In this document: positions 27,221-35,826 of the stretch, in pieces
How positions within the stretch are numbered: position 1 is the stretch's first letter
Layout of the letters: every line of letters begins with the position of its first letter
Assembly (NCBI GenBank): GCA_000383295.1
Contig: KB911066.1
Coordinates: 165,063 to 229,062, forward strand
Reading direction: 5' to 3'
DNA: 64,000 nucleotides
DNA from: Faecalispora sporosphaeroides DSM 1294
GTDB taxonomy: Bacteria > Bacillota > Clostridia > Oscillospirales > Acutalibacteraceae
Made by a program: the position numbers and the translations under genes
The notes under the pieces: model-generated
What the model saw: the letters and a program-made list of their open reading frames with translations, nothing else
Told to the model about the DNA's origin: nothing
The model's database searches: none

Positions 27221-27858
27221 CAGCAGCTCTCCTTCCCTTCGCGGCCGGTTTCCGCCAACCGCGCAAAATTTTTCAGCATCTGCAGGCCGGCCTGTCCGCT
27301 TTTTTCCGGATGAAACTGGGCGCCGAATACGTTCCCGGACTGCACCGAGGCGTCAATCTCCACGCCGTACTGCGTGCGTGAGGAGACAATCTCCCGTTCG
27401 GGCGAGTGCAGATAATAAGAATGGACAAAATAAACGTAGGACTGATCCGGTACCTGATAGAACAGACCGTCCGTCTGATTGAGGGTTAAGGAGTTCCAGC
27501 CGATATGCGGGATCTTCAGGCCGTCTCCATCGGGGATGCGGCAGATTTTCCCGGGAAATACGGAAAGCCCTTTCACCCCTGGGGATTCCTCGCTCTCTTC
27601 AAAGAGCAGCTGCATGCCAAGGCAAATGCCCAAAAACGGCCGGCCGGCCGCGATGAAATCCAGCGCCGGCTGCCAAAGCCCGGATTGCCGCAGGGAAGCC
27701 GCGGCGTCCCCGAACGAACCCACGCCCGGCAAAACAGCCGACTGCGCCCGCATCAGCCGGTTCGCGTCGCGGGTGATTTCCACCTGTGCGCCGATAAACC
27801 GAAATGCGTTGACCACGCTTTTTAAATTGCCCGCTCCATAGTCCAAAATACTGATCAT
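27220..27858 (-). CDS. hisH: Imidazole glycerol phosphate synthase glutamine amidotransferase subunit
   Basis: Class-I glutaminase that feeds ammonia to HisF. The nucleophile elbow is [11 protein letters not shown] with the active cysteine near residue 81, and the His-Glu pair is in [19 protein letters not shown] and HIGWN are also family motifs. A GGAAGAG site precedes the ATG. A 23-bp AT-rich palindrome (27894-27916) lies just upstream. The hisHF pair stands apart from the rest of the pathway. Confidence 0.96.
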   Translation of the reverse strand: MISILDYGAGNLKSVVNAFRFIGAQVEITRDANRLMRAQSAVLPGVGSFGDAAASLRQSGLWQPALDFIAAGRPFLGICLGMQLLFEESEESPGVKGLSVFPGKICRIPDGDGLKIPHIGWNSLTLNQTDGLFYQVPDQSYVYFVHSYYLHSPEREIVSSRTQYGVEIDASVQSGNVFGAQFHPEKSGQAGLQMLKNFARLAETGREGKESC

Positions 27859-28063
27859 AAGCTCTTCCCTCTTTGCCCATTACCCGGTTCAAAATTTTAT
27901 ATTGCAAATATAAAATGCCGGAGTAATATCGATTTTTCAGAAAATAATATTGAATGAAAGCCACAGGCTTTGTATTTATTTTATCATGTTTTTACCGTAG
28001 TAGCAAACGAAAGCGCGTATTTTTTCAATGTGATGTCGCACAATAAATACGGAGGTGTTACGC

Positions 28064-28282
28064 ATGCTGTTTCACAGAAAAGACAAAGAGGAGCTTGGCC
28101 GGAGCAACCGGCTGAATTCCGCCGCAAAAGTGACCCGCCCCGGGCCGGAACGGGAGGATACGGATAAATACACGATCCCGATTACCTATCCGGACAGACG
28201 ATACAGCAAAACAAAGGCAGCCATGCCGTCTGACGATAACGTAAAGGAAGCCAAGGACTGGGTGGACTACAATATCAAATAA
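28064..28282 (+). CDS. Small hydrophilic protein, possibly a spore-surface family (DUF3787-like)
   Basis: A 72-residue charged protein ending NVKEAKDWVDYNIK. This kind of ending, with Pro-Ser before it, recalls small clostridial spore-surface proteins of the DUF3787 group; that link is from memory and tentative. GGAGG lies eight bases before the ATG. It is followed directly by a strong terminator, so it is monocistronic. No membrane segment or cysteine is present. Confidence 0.6.
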   Translation: MLFHRKDKEELGRSNRLNSAAKVTRPGPEREDTDKYTIPITYPDRRYSKTKAAMPSDDNVKEAKDWVDYNIK

Positions 28283-28284
28283 TG

Positions 28285-28330
28285 CACAGGGGAAGAACGG
28301 AAATTTCTGTTCTTCCCCTGTGTTGTTTTC
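28285..28330 (+). terminator. Terminator hairpin after the small protein at 28064
   Basis: CACAGGGGAAGAAC (28285-28298) pairs perfectly with GTTCTTCCCCTGTG (28309-28322); TTGTTTTC follows. Confidence 0.85.
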
Positions 28331-28413
28331 GTAAAAGCCCTCATAATTTCGGCCGTTCTCCAATATATTCTTTTCAGAAGCAAACTTAAAATCAACACGA
28401 AGGGAAGCTGCGT

Positions 28414-28998
28414 ATGGACTACTTCTCCCTTGTGGGAATCGCTGTCGGCCTTTCTATGGATGCGCTGGCAGCCTCCGTCGCAAACGGTACCGCCGTACGA
28501 AAGGTAACGCCCGGGTTTGCCCTGAAGGTCGGCCTGACCTTCGGTATTTTTCAGGCGTTTATGCCCTGCCTTGGCTGGGCACTGGGAACGGCGGGCGCCG
28601 ATCTCTTAATACATATCGAGCACTGGCTCGCTTTGCTGCTGCTGACCTATCTGGGCACACAGATGATTTGGGAATCGTGCTTTGGGGAGCACGCCGCAGA
28701 GGCCAGATGCCACACCGTGGGAAAACGCGCCCTGCTGATTCAGGCGGTGGCAACCAGCATAGACGCGCTGGCCACGGGGATTATTCTGCCCTCTTCCGTG
28801 GGGATTCAAAGTGTGCCGCAGATGATTTTTTCCGTTTCGCTGATTGGAATCATCACGCTCGTGCTTTGCTTTGCGGGAGTATACCTCGGCAGAAAATTCG
28901 GATGCCTGCTTTCAGGGCGCGCCGAAATCGCCGGGGGGATCATCCTGATTCTGATCGGCGTTAAGATTTTCGCCGAGCACCTGCTCAGCTCCGCCTGA
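28414..28998 (+). CDS. mntP: Manganese efflux pump MntP
   Basis: Six-helix membrane exporter of Mn(II). The 194-residue chain has two homologous halves, with Asp-containing helix motifs SMDALAASVANG (near residue 14) and TSIDALATGI (near 113), which are the family's metal-path aspartates. An AAGGGAAG site precedes the ATG. I find no yybP-ykoY manganese riboswitch in the 80-base gap upstream, although one often controls this gene elsewhere. Confidence 0.93.
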   Translation: MDYFSLVGIAVGLSMDALAASVANGTAVRKVTPGFALKVGLTFGIFQAFMPCLGWALGTAGADLLIHIEHWLALLLLTYLGTQMIWESCFGEHAAEARCHTVGKRALLIQAVATSIDALATGIILPSSVGIQSVPQMIFSVSLIGIITLVLCFAGVYLGRKFGCLLSGRAEIAGGIILILIGVKIFAEHLLSSA

Positions 28999-29026
28999 CG
29001 CCACGATTTTGCTTTCAACAAACTGT

Positions 29027-29068
29027 GGCCTTCCTGCCCGCTGAAAGCGGGCAGGAAGGCCTGTTTTT
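29027..29068 (+). terminator. Rho-independent terminator of mntP
   Basis: A perfect 15-bp stem (GGCCTTCCTGCCCGC, 29027-29041, with 29047-29061) and five-base loop, followed by TTTTT. Confidence 0.93.
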
Positions 29069-29099
29069 ATTTCGGAGCGAAGATTCCAATCCGTTGTCT

Positions 29100-32000
29100 T
29101 CAGCGGCTGGTCAGAACAGCCGTGCTGCCGGTCACGCTTTTTTGTATCGTAATTTTTTTATCAATTTTTTCCTTTAATTCCGGCACATGAGAGATGATGC
29201 CGACCAGGCGGTCGCCGGTCGTGAGCGCCGCCAGCGCGGAGATTGCCTGATCCAGAGATTCCGAATCGAGCGTGCCGAAGCCCTCGTCGATAAACATGGT
29301 GTCGATCTGTACCCCGCCTGCATAGCTCTGAATCACGTCGGAGAGTCCCAAAGCCAGCGACAGCGACGCCTTGAAGGATTCCCCGCCCGACAGGGAGCGC
29401 ACGGAACGCAGCTTGCCGGTATAGTAATCCATCACATTCAGCTCCAGACCGGACTGGCTGCGATTATCGTCGGAGATTTCCTTGCGCAGCAGCTCAAACC
29501 GGCCGTTCGTCATCCGGCTCATGCGCCGATTGGCCTCCTGTATCACCTTTTGAAAATACGCGGCCTGCACATACTGTTCAAACGCCAGCTTCTGGCGTTC
29601 GGGCAGCTCGCCGTTCGCCGTTTTGGAGAGGGAGGAAAGCATCAGATACCGCTGCTCCAGCTTTTCCTTATGCCGCAGCGCGTCTTGCAGCTGCTGCAAA
29701 ATCCTCCGGTTCCCGTGATAGCGCTGTGAGGTTTGAGAAACCTGTTCGTCCAATACGGATTTTTCCCGTTTCAGTTCCTCCTGCCGCAAGGCCAGTTGAT
29801 CAGTATCCACCGGGCTTTTCCCAGCCGTTTCTTCCTTCAGGCGGCGGATCGTCTCCTCAATAAACCGTTGGCTTTCCGCGAAGGCCTGCACCTCGTTCCG
29901 CCAGGCTTCCACCCGGCCTTGATCCAACAGCGCGGCGCGGTATTCCTCTTCGCTGAACCGGTTTTCTTCCAGCGCCCTGCGGTACTCCTGTTCGGCTTGC
30001 TCCAGCCTTTGATTCTGCTCTGCCAGCTGGTTTGTGTTTTCTCTCAGAACGGCGCGAACGCTCTCCAGCTCGCTGCGGCCTTTGGTAAGCGCGGCTTCGC
30101 TTTCCTGAAGCCGCTTTTTCAGCTTCTCCAAACGGGTTTCAGCCTCGGCGATCTGCCGCCGCAGCTCTTCCTCCGACTCACAGGGCAGCTTTCCCTGCAC
30201 CAGAGCCGCCTCCGCCTGCTTTGCGCTCACCTGAGACGCAAGGCGTGACTGTTCCTCTGTTTCGCGCTGCACGAGCGGTTCGCACTCTTTCAACAGGCGC
30301 TGTGCTTCGTCGAGCTCTTTTGCCCAGAGCTCACGGTTGCTGCAAAGCTGCTTGAGCTCGACGCATCTCTGTTCCAGAGCCTTTTTTCGCCCGGTATTTT
30401 CGGTACCGAGCGCAATGATCCGGGCTTTGAGTGCGGGGAGTTCTTCCTGCGGGGCAACCTCCGGCAGAATCTGCTTCCACTGCCGGTAGAGCTCCTGCCG
30501 AGCGGACTGTACCTCTACCTCTTTTCCATGTGCCTGCGAGCTGGTCTCCCTCCGGCGGGCCTCTGCCTGCTCCCGCTGCCCCCGCAGCTGCTGCAGCTCC
30601 TGTTCGTTCGGAGCGCCCCCGATCATCTCCGCCTTGTGAGGATGCTCTTTTGAGCCGCAGACCGGGCACGGCTCCCCTGAACGCAGACGCCCGGCCAGAA
30701 CGCCGGCCTGCTGGTCGAAATACAAACGCTCCTTTTCCTCGCACAGCCGGTGCATTCTGCCGTACTCCTCATCGGCGGCCAAATAGTCCCGCTGCGCGCG
30801 CCTGTGCTCCGCTTCTACAGCTTCCAAGCGCTTCGCCATCTCATGCAGCAAAAGCAGATTGGCGCGCAGCGCTTCGGCGGTATCCTTTTCCTTTTCGCAT
30901 TTTACCAGAGAAACCGGTGCATCCGCGGACTGCGACAGCAGCGCCTGGCGCTCGTCGCGCTTTTGGGCAAGCGCCTCTCTTCGTTTGGTCACCTGCTCCA
31001 AACGGGAGGTATTCTGCGAAAGCGCTCGCTCCAAATCCCTGTGCTGCTGCGTCAACATTTTGTAATGCGCATAGTCCGGCAAAGCGGAGCGCAGGCCCGT
31101 TAAGCGCTCCGCAAGCGCCGTTCGCTGCGGCTCGGCTTCCCGCTCTCTGTTCCAGTCGGCTTCCAGCTGTTTCAGCTGTTTTTCCAAAAGAGCCGAGCGC
31201 TCACCGGAAGTGCGGATTGCGTTTTCCAGACGGTCTGCGTTTTCCTTTGCGGAACGATAGATTTTCTCATATGGCAGCACACGCTCCGCAGCGGCCGCGG
31301 CCCTGCGGGCCCGCAGTTCCGTCTGCCGGATCTGCGGTTCCTGCTTCAACAGCTCCTCGCAGCGAAGCAGAGCCTGCTCCAGCTCGCGGAACATCCGGTT
31401 GATCTGCTCCGCGCGGGTCAGCTCGGCAATCAGCTTCGCATCCGCTTCCTGCAGCTTTTCCTGCTGAAGTCTTTGGTCTTTGAGAAGCGCTTCATTCTCC
31501 CGCAGCATCCTGTTCCAGAGCGCGGTCATTTCATCCATGCGGTGCAGGTTCTGCTCTGCCGCCCACTCCTGCACCAGAGGCTCGGCGGTTTGCTCCTCAC
31601 TGTAAAGCAGATTACCTGTGTACTGCACAATTGCTTTACAGGAGTCCTCCCATTCGATTCTGGCCGCCTTTTCCCGCTTTTTCAGTTCCAGCTGCACCGC
31701 TTCCAGCGGGGCCGTGCCGAATACGCGGCGGAAAATCTCCGCCCGCTCACGGTGATCTGCCAGCAACAGCTTCAAGAACTCCCCCTGCGCGATCATGGCG
31801 ATCTGCTTGAACTGCTTATAATCGATCCCCAAAAGCTCGGTGACCGCACCGGTGACCCGCACATTCCCGGTGATCACTTTGCTGTCCGGAAAGGTCAGCG
31901 TCGCGTCGGCGGGCTCGTCCGTATCCCCCTCGCCGTTCTTTTTGGGGCGGCGGTATTTCGGGTTTCTCCGCAAAAAATATTCCTGGCCGCGGTGCAGAAA

Positions 32001-32246
32001 AGACAACTCCACATAGGTTTTCTCCTCCGGGCGCGCAAAATCGCTGCGCAGGCTCTCTACCGGGCGCACGGTACCGCTCGACTCCCCGAACAGCGCGAAG
32101 GAGATCGCATCAAACAGCGTGGTTTTTCCCGCGCCGGTATCCCCGGTGATCAAAAACAGCCCCATAGAGCCGAACTGCTCAAACGGAATCTCCACCCTGC
32201 CTGCAAAGGGGCCGAACGCGCTCACGGTTAAATGCTTCGGCTTCAT
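29100..32246 (-). CDS. sbcC: DNA repair exonuclease subunit SbcC
   Basis: SMC-like ATPase of the SbcCD nuclease, which cleaves hairpins and processes DNA ends. The N-terminal ABC half starts KPKHLTVSAFGPFAGR with Walker A GDTGAGKTT; long coiled coils flank a CPVCGS zinc hook near residue 500; the C-terminal half has the signature LSGGESFKASLSLALGLSD and Walker B FIDEGFGTLD. The ATG at 32246 overlaps the sbcD stop as ATGA and has GGGAGGAG upstream, giving 1048 residues. Confidence 0.95.
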   Translation of the reverse strand: MKPKHLTVSAFGPFAGRVEIPFEQFGSMGLFLITGDTGAGKTTLFDAISFALFGESSGTVRPVESLRSDFARPEEKTYVELSFLHRGQEYFLRRNPKYRRPKKNGEGDTDEPADATLTFPDSKVITGNVRVTGAVTELLGIDYKQFKQIAMIAQGEFLKLLLADHRERAEIFRRVFGTAPLEAVQLELKKREKAARIEWEDSCKAIVQYTGNLLYSEEQTAEPLVQEWAAEQNLHRMDEMTALWNRMLRENEALLKDQRLQQEKLQEADAKLIAELTRAEQINRMFRELEQALLRCEELLKQEPQIRQTELRARRAAAAAERVLPYEKIYRSAKENADRLENAIRTSGERSALLEKQLKQLEADWNREREAEPQRTALAERLTGLRSALPDYAHYKMLTQQHRDLERALSQNTSRLEQVTKRREALAQKRDERQALLSQSADAPVSLVKCEKEKDTAEALRANLLLLHEMAKRLEAVEAEHRRAQRDYLAADEEYGRMHRLCEEKERLYFDQQAGVLAGRLRSGEPCPVCGSKEHPHKAEMIGGAPNEQELQQLRGQREQAEARRRETSSQAHGKEVEVQSARQELYRQWKQILPEVAPQEELPALKARIIALGTENTGRKKALEQRCVELKQLCSNRELWAKELDEAQRLLKECEPLVQRETEEQSRLASQVSAKQAEAALVQGKLPCESEEELRRQIAEAETRLEKLKKRLQESEAALTKGRSELESVRAVLRENTNQLAEQNQRLEQAEQEYRRALEENRFSEEEYRAALLDQGRVEAWRNEVQAFAESQRFIEETIRRLKEETAGKSPVDTDQLALRQEELKREKSVLDEQVSQTSQRYHGNRRILQQLQDALRHKEKLEQRYLMLSSLSKTANGELPERQKLAFEQYVQAAYFQKVIQEANRRMSRMTNGRFELLRKEISDDNRSQSGLELNVMDYYTGKLRSVRSLSGGESFKASLSLALGLSDVIQSYAGGVQIDTMFIDEGFGTLDSESLDQAISALAALTTGDRLVGIISHVPELKEKIDKKITIQKSVTGSTAVLTSR

Positions 32247-33397
32247 TGCGTCTCCTCCCGACTGCCGCAAAAGAGCGATTCCATCACTTGGGTCTGCTCC
32301 TGCGTCATTTCCTTCTGATTTTGCATCCGGAAGAAATCCTTAAACAGCTCCATCGGCGATTTTTGAGAAAGATCTTCCCCAGACGCGGCGTTTTTCGTCT
32401 GGATTCCCCTGCTGAGACGATTTTCAAAATCCAGGCGCATAATATTCGGGTAAAATCTGCGCAGGCGGCCAATGGGATCCATCAGCTCCTCCGTGTCCGT
32501 CAAAGTGACGTGGATGTAGTCCTCCGCGTTCGCGGAACTTACAACTTGCGGGTCGGTCAGCTGATCGATCGGGCCGCGGATTTCGCGCATATCGCGCAGC
32601 GGAACAAGGGGAATCTGCCGAACGCGGGTGTTCCCTTTTTCCAACAGCTCGACGATCGTCACGGATTTTTTCTGCCGGCTTTCCGAGAAGGAATATTTGA
32701 GAGGGGAACCCGCATATCGAATGGTATCCCGCAGCATTTTCTGCGGGCCGTGAAGATGCCCCAGCGCCACATAATCAAAGGCGTGGAAAACCGCGGCGTC
32801 CACCGCGTCCGACCCGCCGACATAGGCGGTTTCAGAATCCGACTGCTGCGGCAGCTCCCCCCGGCCGGTCACGAACTGATGCGCAACCAATACCCTGCGG
32901 CAGTCCGGCTGATCGGGCACCGATTCCAGAATGGAACGCACGGCGTCCTCGGTGCTTTCGAGCTCCTGTCCGGGGAAAAAAGGAGCTGCCAGCGCGGGCT
33001 TGACAAACGGCAGCAGGTACAATTCCACCGGCCCGTACTCATCTTGCAGCAGAACCGGTTCAAAGGTGCCGTCGTAGGCCGCGGCGATCGTAATGCCCTG
33101 GCGGCGAAGAATCCGGCTGCCAAAGCTCAGGCGCTCCGCGGAATCGTGGTTCCCGCAGATCATGAAAACCGGCAGCTTTAAAAACGCCAGACCGGTCAGG
33201 AAGTCGTCCAGCACCGAAACCGCCTCCCCGGGCGGAATGGTCTTATCGTAAATATCCCCGGCAATCAGAACGGCGCCGGGCCTCTCCTGCTCCGCAATGT
33301 CTAAAATCTGCTTTATTATGGCGCGCTGGTCCTCCAGCATGCTGAATTCGTTGACCCGTTTGCCAATGTGAAGATCCGCCAGATGCAGCAGCTTCAT
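32243..33397 (-). CDS. sbcD: DNA repair exonuclease subunit SbcD
   Basis: Mn-dependent calcineurin-like nuclease subunit, partner of SbcC. Phosphoesterase motifs: LHLADLHIGK, IAGDIYD, ICGNHDSAERL and GHLHGPQ. The length of 384 is standard. It is translationally coupled to sbcC by a 4-bp overlap. Confidence 0.96.
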   Translation of the reverse strand: MKLLHLADLHIGKRVNEFSMLEDQRAIIKQILDIAEQERPGAVLIAGDIYDKTIPPGEAVSVLDDFLTGLAFLKLPVFMICGNHDSAERLSFGSRILRRQGITIAAAYDGTFEPVLLQDEYGPVELYLLPFVKPALAAPFFPGQELESTEDAVRSILESVPDQPDCRRVLVAHQFVTGRGELPQQSDSETAYVGGSDAVDAAVFHAFDYVALGHLHGPQKMLRDTIRYAGSPLKYSFSESRQKKSVTIVELLEKGNTRVRQIPLVPLRDMREIRGPIDQLTDPQVVSSANAEDYIHVTLTDTEELMDPIGRLRRFYPNIMRLDFENRLSRGIQTKNAASGEDLSQKSPMELFKDFFRMQNQKEMTQEQTQVMESLFCGSREETQ

Positions 33398-33486
33398 ACA
33401 ATCCTCCCTTTTCTGTAAAGAAAACCGGCGCCGGGGCCGTTTTCAGCCTGCCGCGCCGGATATGCTTTCTTGGATTGGTGAATGAC

Positions 33487-33594
33487 TCACCGGCTCTTTT
33501 TCAGGCTGACAATCTGGAGCACGGTCAAAGCGATGCTGATCATTGTCGCCGCAATCCCCAAAACGAAGCTGGCAATCGATAAGCTTTTTTGCAT
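33487..33594 (-). CDS. 35-residue single-pass membrane peptide
   Basis: A short frame encoding a peptide that starts MQKSLSIASFVLG and ends VSLKKSR. Residues 6-29 form one hydrophobic helix and the end is basic. GAGGTG lies eight bases before the ATG, which is the main evidence that it is translated. It lies 89 bp before sbcD on the same strand. Its form resembles holin-like type I toxins and other small membrane peptides, but no family assignment is possible and no antisense RNA is evident. Confidence 0.5.
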   Translation of the reverse strand: MQKSLSIASFVLGIAATMISIALTVLQIVSLKKSR

Positions 33595-33850
33595 GTTGTT
33601 TCACCTCATTCTTTCTTTTGGAATATCACACGGCGGCAAACAGAACGGCCCGCCGCCCAAAACACATGGATTTTTCGTGCGGTACGGCACCCCGATACCA
33701 ATGGCTCCATTATATCATTTTCTATTGTTTTTGCAAAGAATGGAAAAGCTTTCCCGCAAAAAATTCCGTAACATCCGCTTGTACACGGCTGGCAGATGTT
33801 GCCGGAGCTGCATAGTATATTCATACCAGCATCTGTGCGGAGGTGGAAAC

Positions 33851-34021
33851 ATGGAGATCAGAACCAAGATTTACGACTGCAAAAATCCTGAGCAGAATCC
33901 GGTGCCCCGTTGGATGGGGTATTACGGAAAATCGGATCAGAGCAGTGTTGAACTGGATCCTGTCGAGCAATTCAAACAGAATCCGGACAGCTTTTTCCCC
34001 GAGTTCACCAAGAAAAAGTGA
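33851..34021 (+). CDS. Small hypothetical protein (56 aa)
   Basis: A 56-residue hydrophilic protein beginning MEIRTKIYDCKNPEQ, with a central RWMGYYGKSD and a basic end. GGAGGTG lies six bases before the ATG. A CATAGTATA sequence at 33810-33818 resembles a sporulation-type -10 box, but no convincing -35 accompanies it. It is followed by GC-rich hairpins. I do not recognise the family. Confidence 0.55.
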   Translation: MEIRTKIYDCKNPEQNPVPRWMGYYGKSDQSSVELDPVEQFKQNPDSFFPEFTKKK

Positions 34022-34090
34022 AAGCGCCGCGCCTGGTAATACACCGGCGCGCGCCGATTTTGCCGCCAGCTGAAACTGCGGCGTTAGAAA

Positions 34091-34132
34091 TGCCCCGGCC
34101 CTGCGTACTGCAGGCCGGGGCAAGCTGTTTTT
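34091..34132 (+). terminator. Terminator between the 56-aa gene and glnS
   Basis: TGCCCCGGCC-CTG and CAG-GCCGGGGCA (about 34091-34122) form a strong stem with a single bulge, followed on the plus strand by GTTTTTATTT. It also lies at the 3' end of the convergent glnS. Confidence 0.8.
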
Positions 34133-35813
34133 ATTTCTTATTGAAGCTGTCTTTGAGCGAAACCGAACGGTTAAAGACCGGGTGCTCCGGTGTGCTGTCA
34201 AGATCCGGGCAGAAATAGCCCTGGCGCATGAACTGGAACGAAGCAGGCGCACAGGCTTTCGCCACATCGGGCTCCACTTTGCAGTCTTTCAGAACCGTCA
34301 GCGAATCCGGGTTTAAAAGCTCCAAAAACTCGCCGGCTTCCGGATCGGGAACGGTGAACAGGTTGTCGTACAGGCGAACCTCTGCCGAAACAGCGGATGC
34401 CGCATTGACCCAGTGAATGGTGCCCTTCACCTTTCTGCCGTCCGGCGTGTTGCCGCCGCGGGTGGCCGGATCGTATTCCGCGTACACCTCCACCACATTG
34501 CCGTTTTCATCCTTTTTGCAGCCGGTGCAGCGAACAATGTACGTCGTTTTCAGACGAACCTCGTTCCCGGGGAACAAACGGAAATAGCCCTTCGGCGGCG
34601 TTTCGGTAAAATCGTCGCGCTCAATCCAGACTTCCCGCGAAAAATCGACCTTGCGCGTTCCGTCCTCGGGCCGGTTCGGGTTATTCTCCACCTCGAACTC
34701 CTCCACCTGATCCTCCGGATAATTGGTGATGACCAGCTTGATCGGGTCGAGCACGCACATCACACGCTGCGCGTTCAGGTTCAGGTCCTCGCGCAGGCAA
34801 TGCTCCAAAAAGGCATACTCCACCGTGCTGTTCACTTTAGATACGCCCAGGCGCTCAATAAAGTTGCGAATGGAAGCCGGGGTATAGCCGCGGCGGCGCA
34901 GGCCGCACAGGGTGGGCATGCGGGGATCATCCCAGCCGGAAACGTATTCTTTTTCCACCAGAAGGCGCAGGCGGCGCTTGCTCATGACCGTGTTGTTGAT
35001 GCCAAGGCGCGCAAACTCGATCTGGCGGGGCTTGGAGGGCAAATCCACATTCTGAATCACCCAGTCGTACAGCGGGCGGTGATCCTCAAATTCCAGGGAG
35101 CACAGCGAATGCGTAATATCCTCCATCGCGTCCTCAATCGGGTGCGCATAGTCGTACATGGGGTAAATGCACCATGCGTCGCCGGTTCTGTGGTGAGCGG
35201 TATGGCTGATGCGGTATAAAACAGGGTCGCGCATGTTGAAGTTACCGGAAGCCAGATCGATCTTTGCCCGCAGCGTCATGGCGCCGTCCGGGAATTCCCC
35301 GGCGCGCATTCTGCGGAACAGATCGAGGCTTTCTTCCACCGGGCGGTCACGATACGGGCTTACCGCCGGATTTTTCAGGTCGCCGCGGTTTTCCCTCATC
35401 TCATCGGGCGTCAGCTGACATACATACGCAAGGCCCTTTTCAATCAATTTTTCCGCAAGCTGATACATGGTTTCAAAATAATCCGAGGCATAATAAAAAC
35501 GGTCGTCCCAGTCGTAGCCAAGCCAGTGGATATCCTCCTGAATGGCGTCGACATATTCGGTGTCTTCCTTGCTGGGATTCGTGTCGTCCATGCGCAGATT
35601 GCAAATGCCTCCGAACTTTTCCGCCGTGCCGAAATCGATGCAGATGGCCTTCGCGTGGCCAATATGAAGATAGCCGTTCGGCTCGGGAGGAAAGCGGGTG
35701 TGAACGCGCTTGCCCTCAAAGCGCCCGCCCGGCGCGATATCCTCCGCAACGAATTCATGAATAAAATTGCCGGCAGACTCCGGATTCAACGGTTCTCTTT
35801 TTTCTTCGCTCAT
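34131..35813 (-). CDS. glnS: Glutaminyl-tRNA synthetase
   Basis: Class-I synthetase charging tRNA-Gln directly. Motifs: FPPEPNGYLHIGHAKAI (HIGH) and the KMSKS equivalent VMSKRRL, with two C-terminal beta-barrel anticodon domains. The 560-residue length is typical of GlnRS rather than GluRS. The ATG at 35813 follows GGAGAG and is chosen over one eight codons upstream that would overlap the ribosome site. It directly follows gltX. Confidence 0.96.
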   Translation of the reverse strand: MSEEKREPLNPESAGNFIHEFVAEDIAPGGRFEGKRVHTRFPPEPNGYLHIGHAKAICIDFGTAEKFGGICNLRMDDTNPSKEDTEYVDAIQEDIHWLGYDWDDRFYYASDYFETMYQLAEKLIEKGLAYVCQLTPDEMRENRGDLKNPAVSPYRDRPVEESLDLFRRMRAGEFPDGAMTLRAKIDLASGNFNMRDPVLYRISHTAHHRTGDAWCIYPMYDYAHPIEDAMEDITHSLCSLEFEDHRPLYDWVIQNVDLPSKPRQIEFARLGINNTVMSKRRLRLLVEKEYVSGWDDPRMPTLCGLRRRGYTPASIRNFIERLGVSKVNSTVEYAFLEHCLREDLNLNAQRVMCVLDPIKLVITNYPEDQVEEFEVENNPNRPEDGTRKVDFSREVWIERDDFTETPPKGYFRLFPGNEVRLKTTYIVRCTGCKKDENGNVVEVYAEYDPATRGGNTPDGRKVKGTIHWVNAASAVSAEVRLYDNLFTVPDPEAGEFLELLNPDSLTVLKDCKVEPDVAKACAPASFQFMRQGYFCPDLDSTPEHPVFNRSVSLKDSFNKK

Positions 35814-35826
35814 CGTATTCTCTCCA

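Noticed and set aside
28331..28413. Possible manganese riboswitch before mntP
   Set aside because: The gap is too short and shows none of the conserved yybP-ykoY sequence.
30431..31402. 323-codon plus-strand open frame
   Set aside because: It is antisense to the sbcC coiled-coil region; Ala/Pro/Arg-rich low-complexity translation.
33810..33818. CATAGTATA as a sigma K-type -10 before the 56-aa gene
   Set aside because: No acceptable -35 at the proper distance, so it is noted only in the gene entry.
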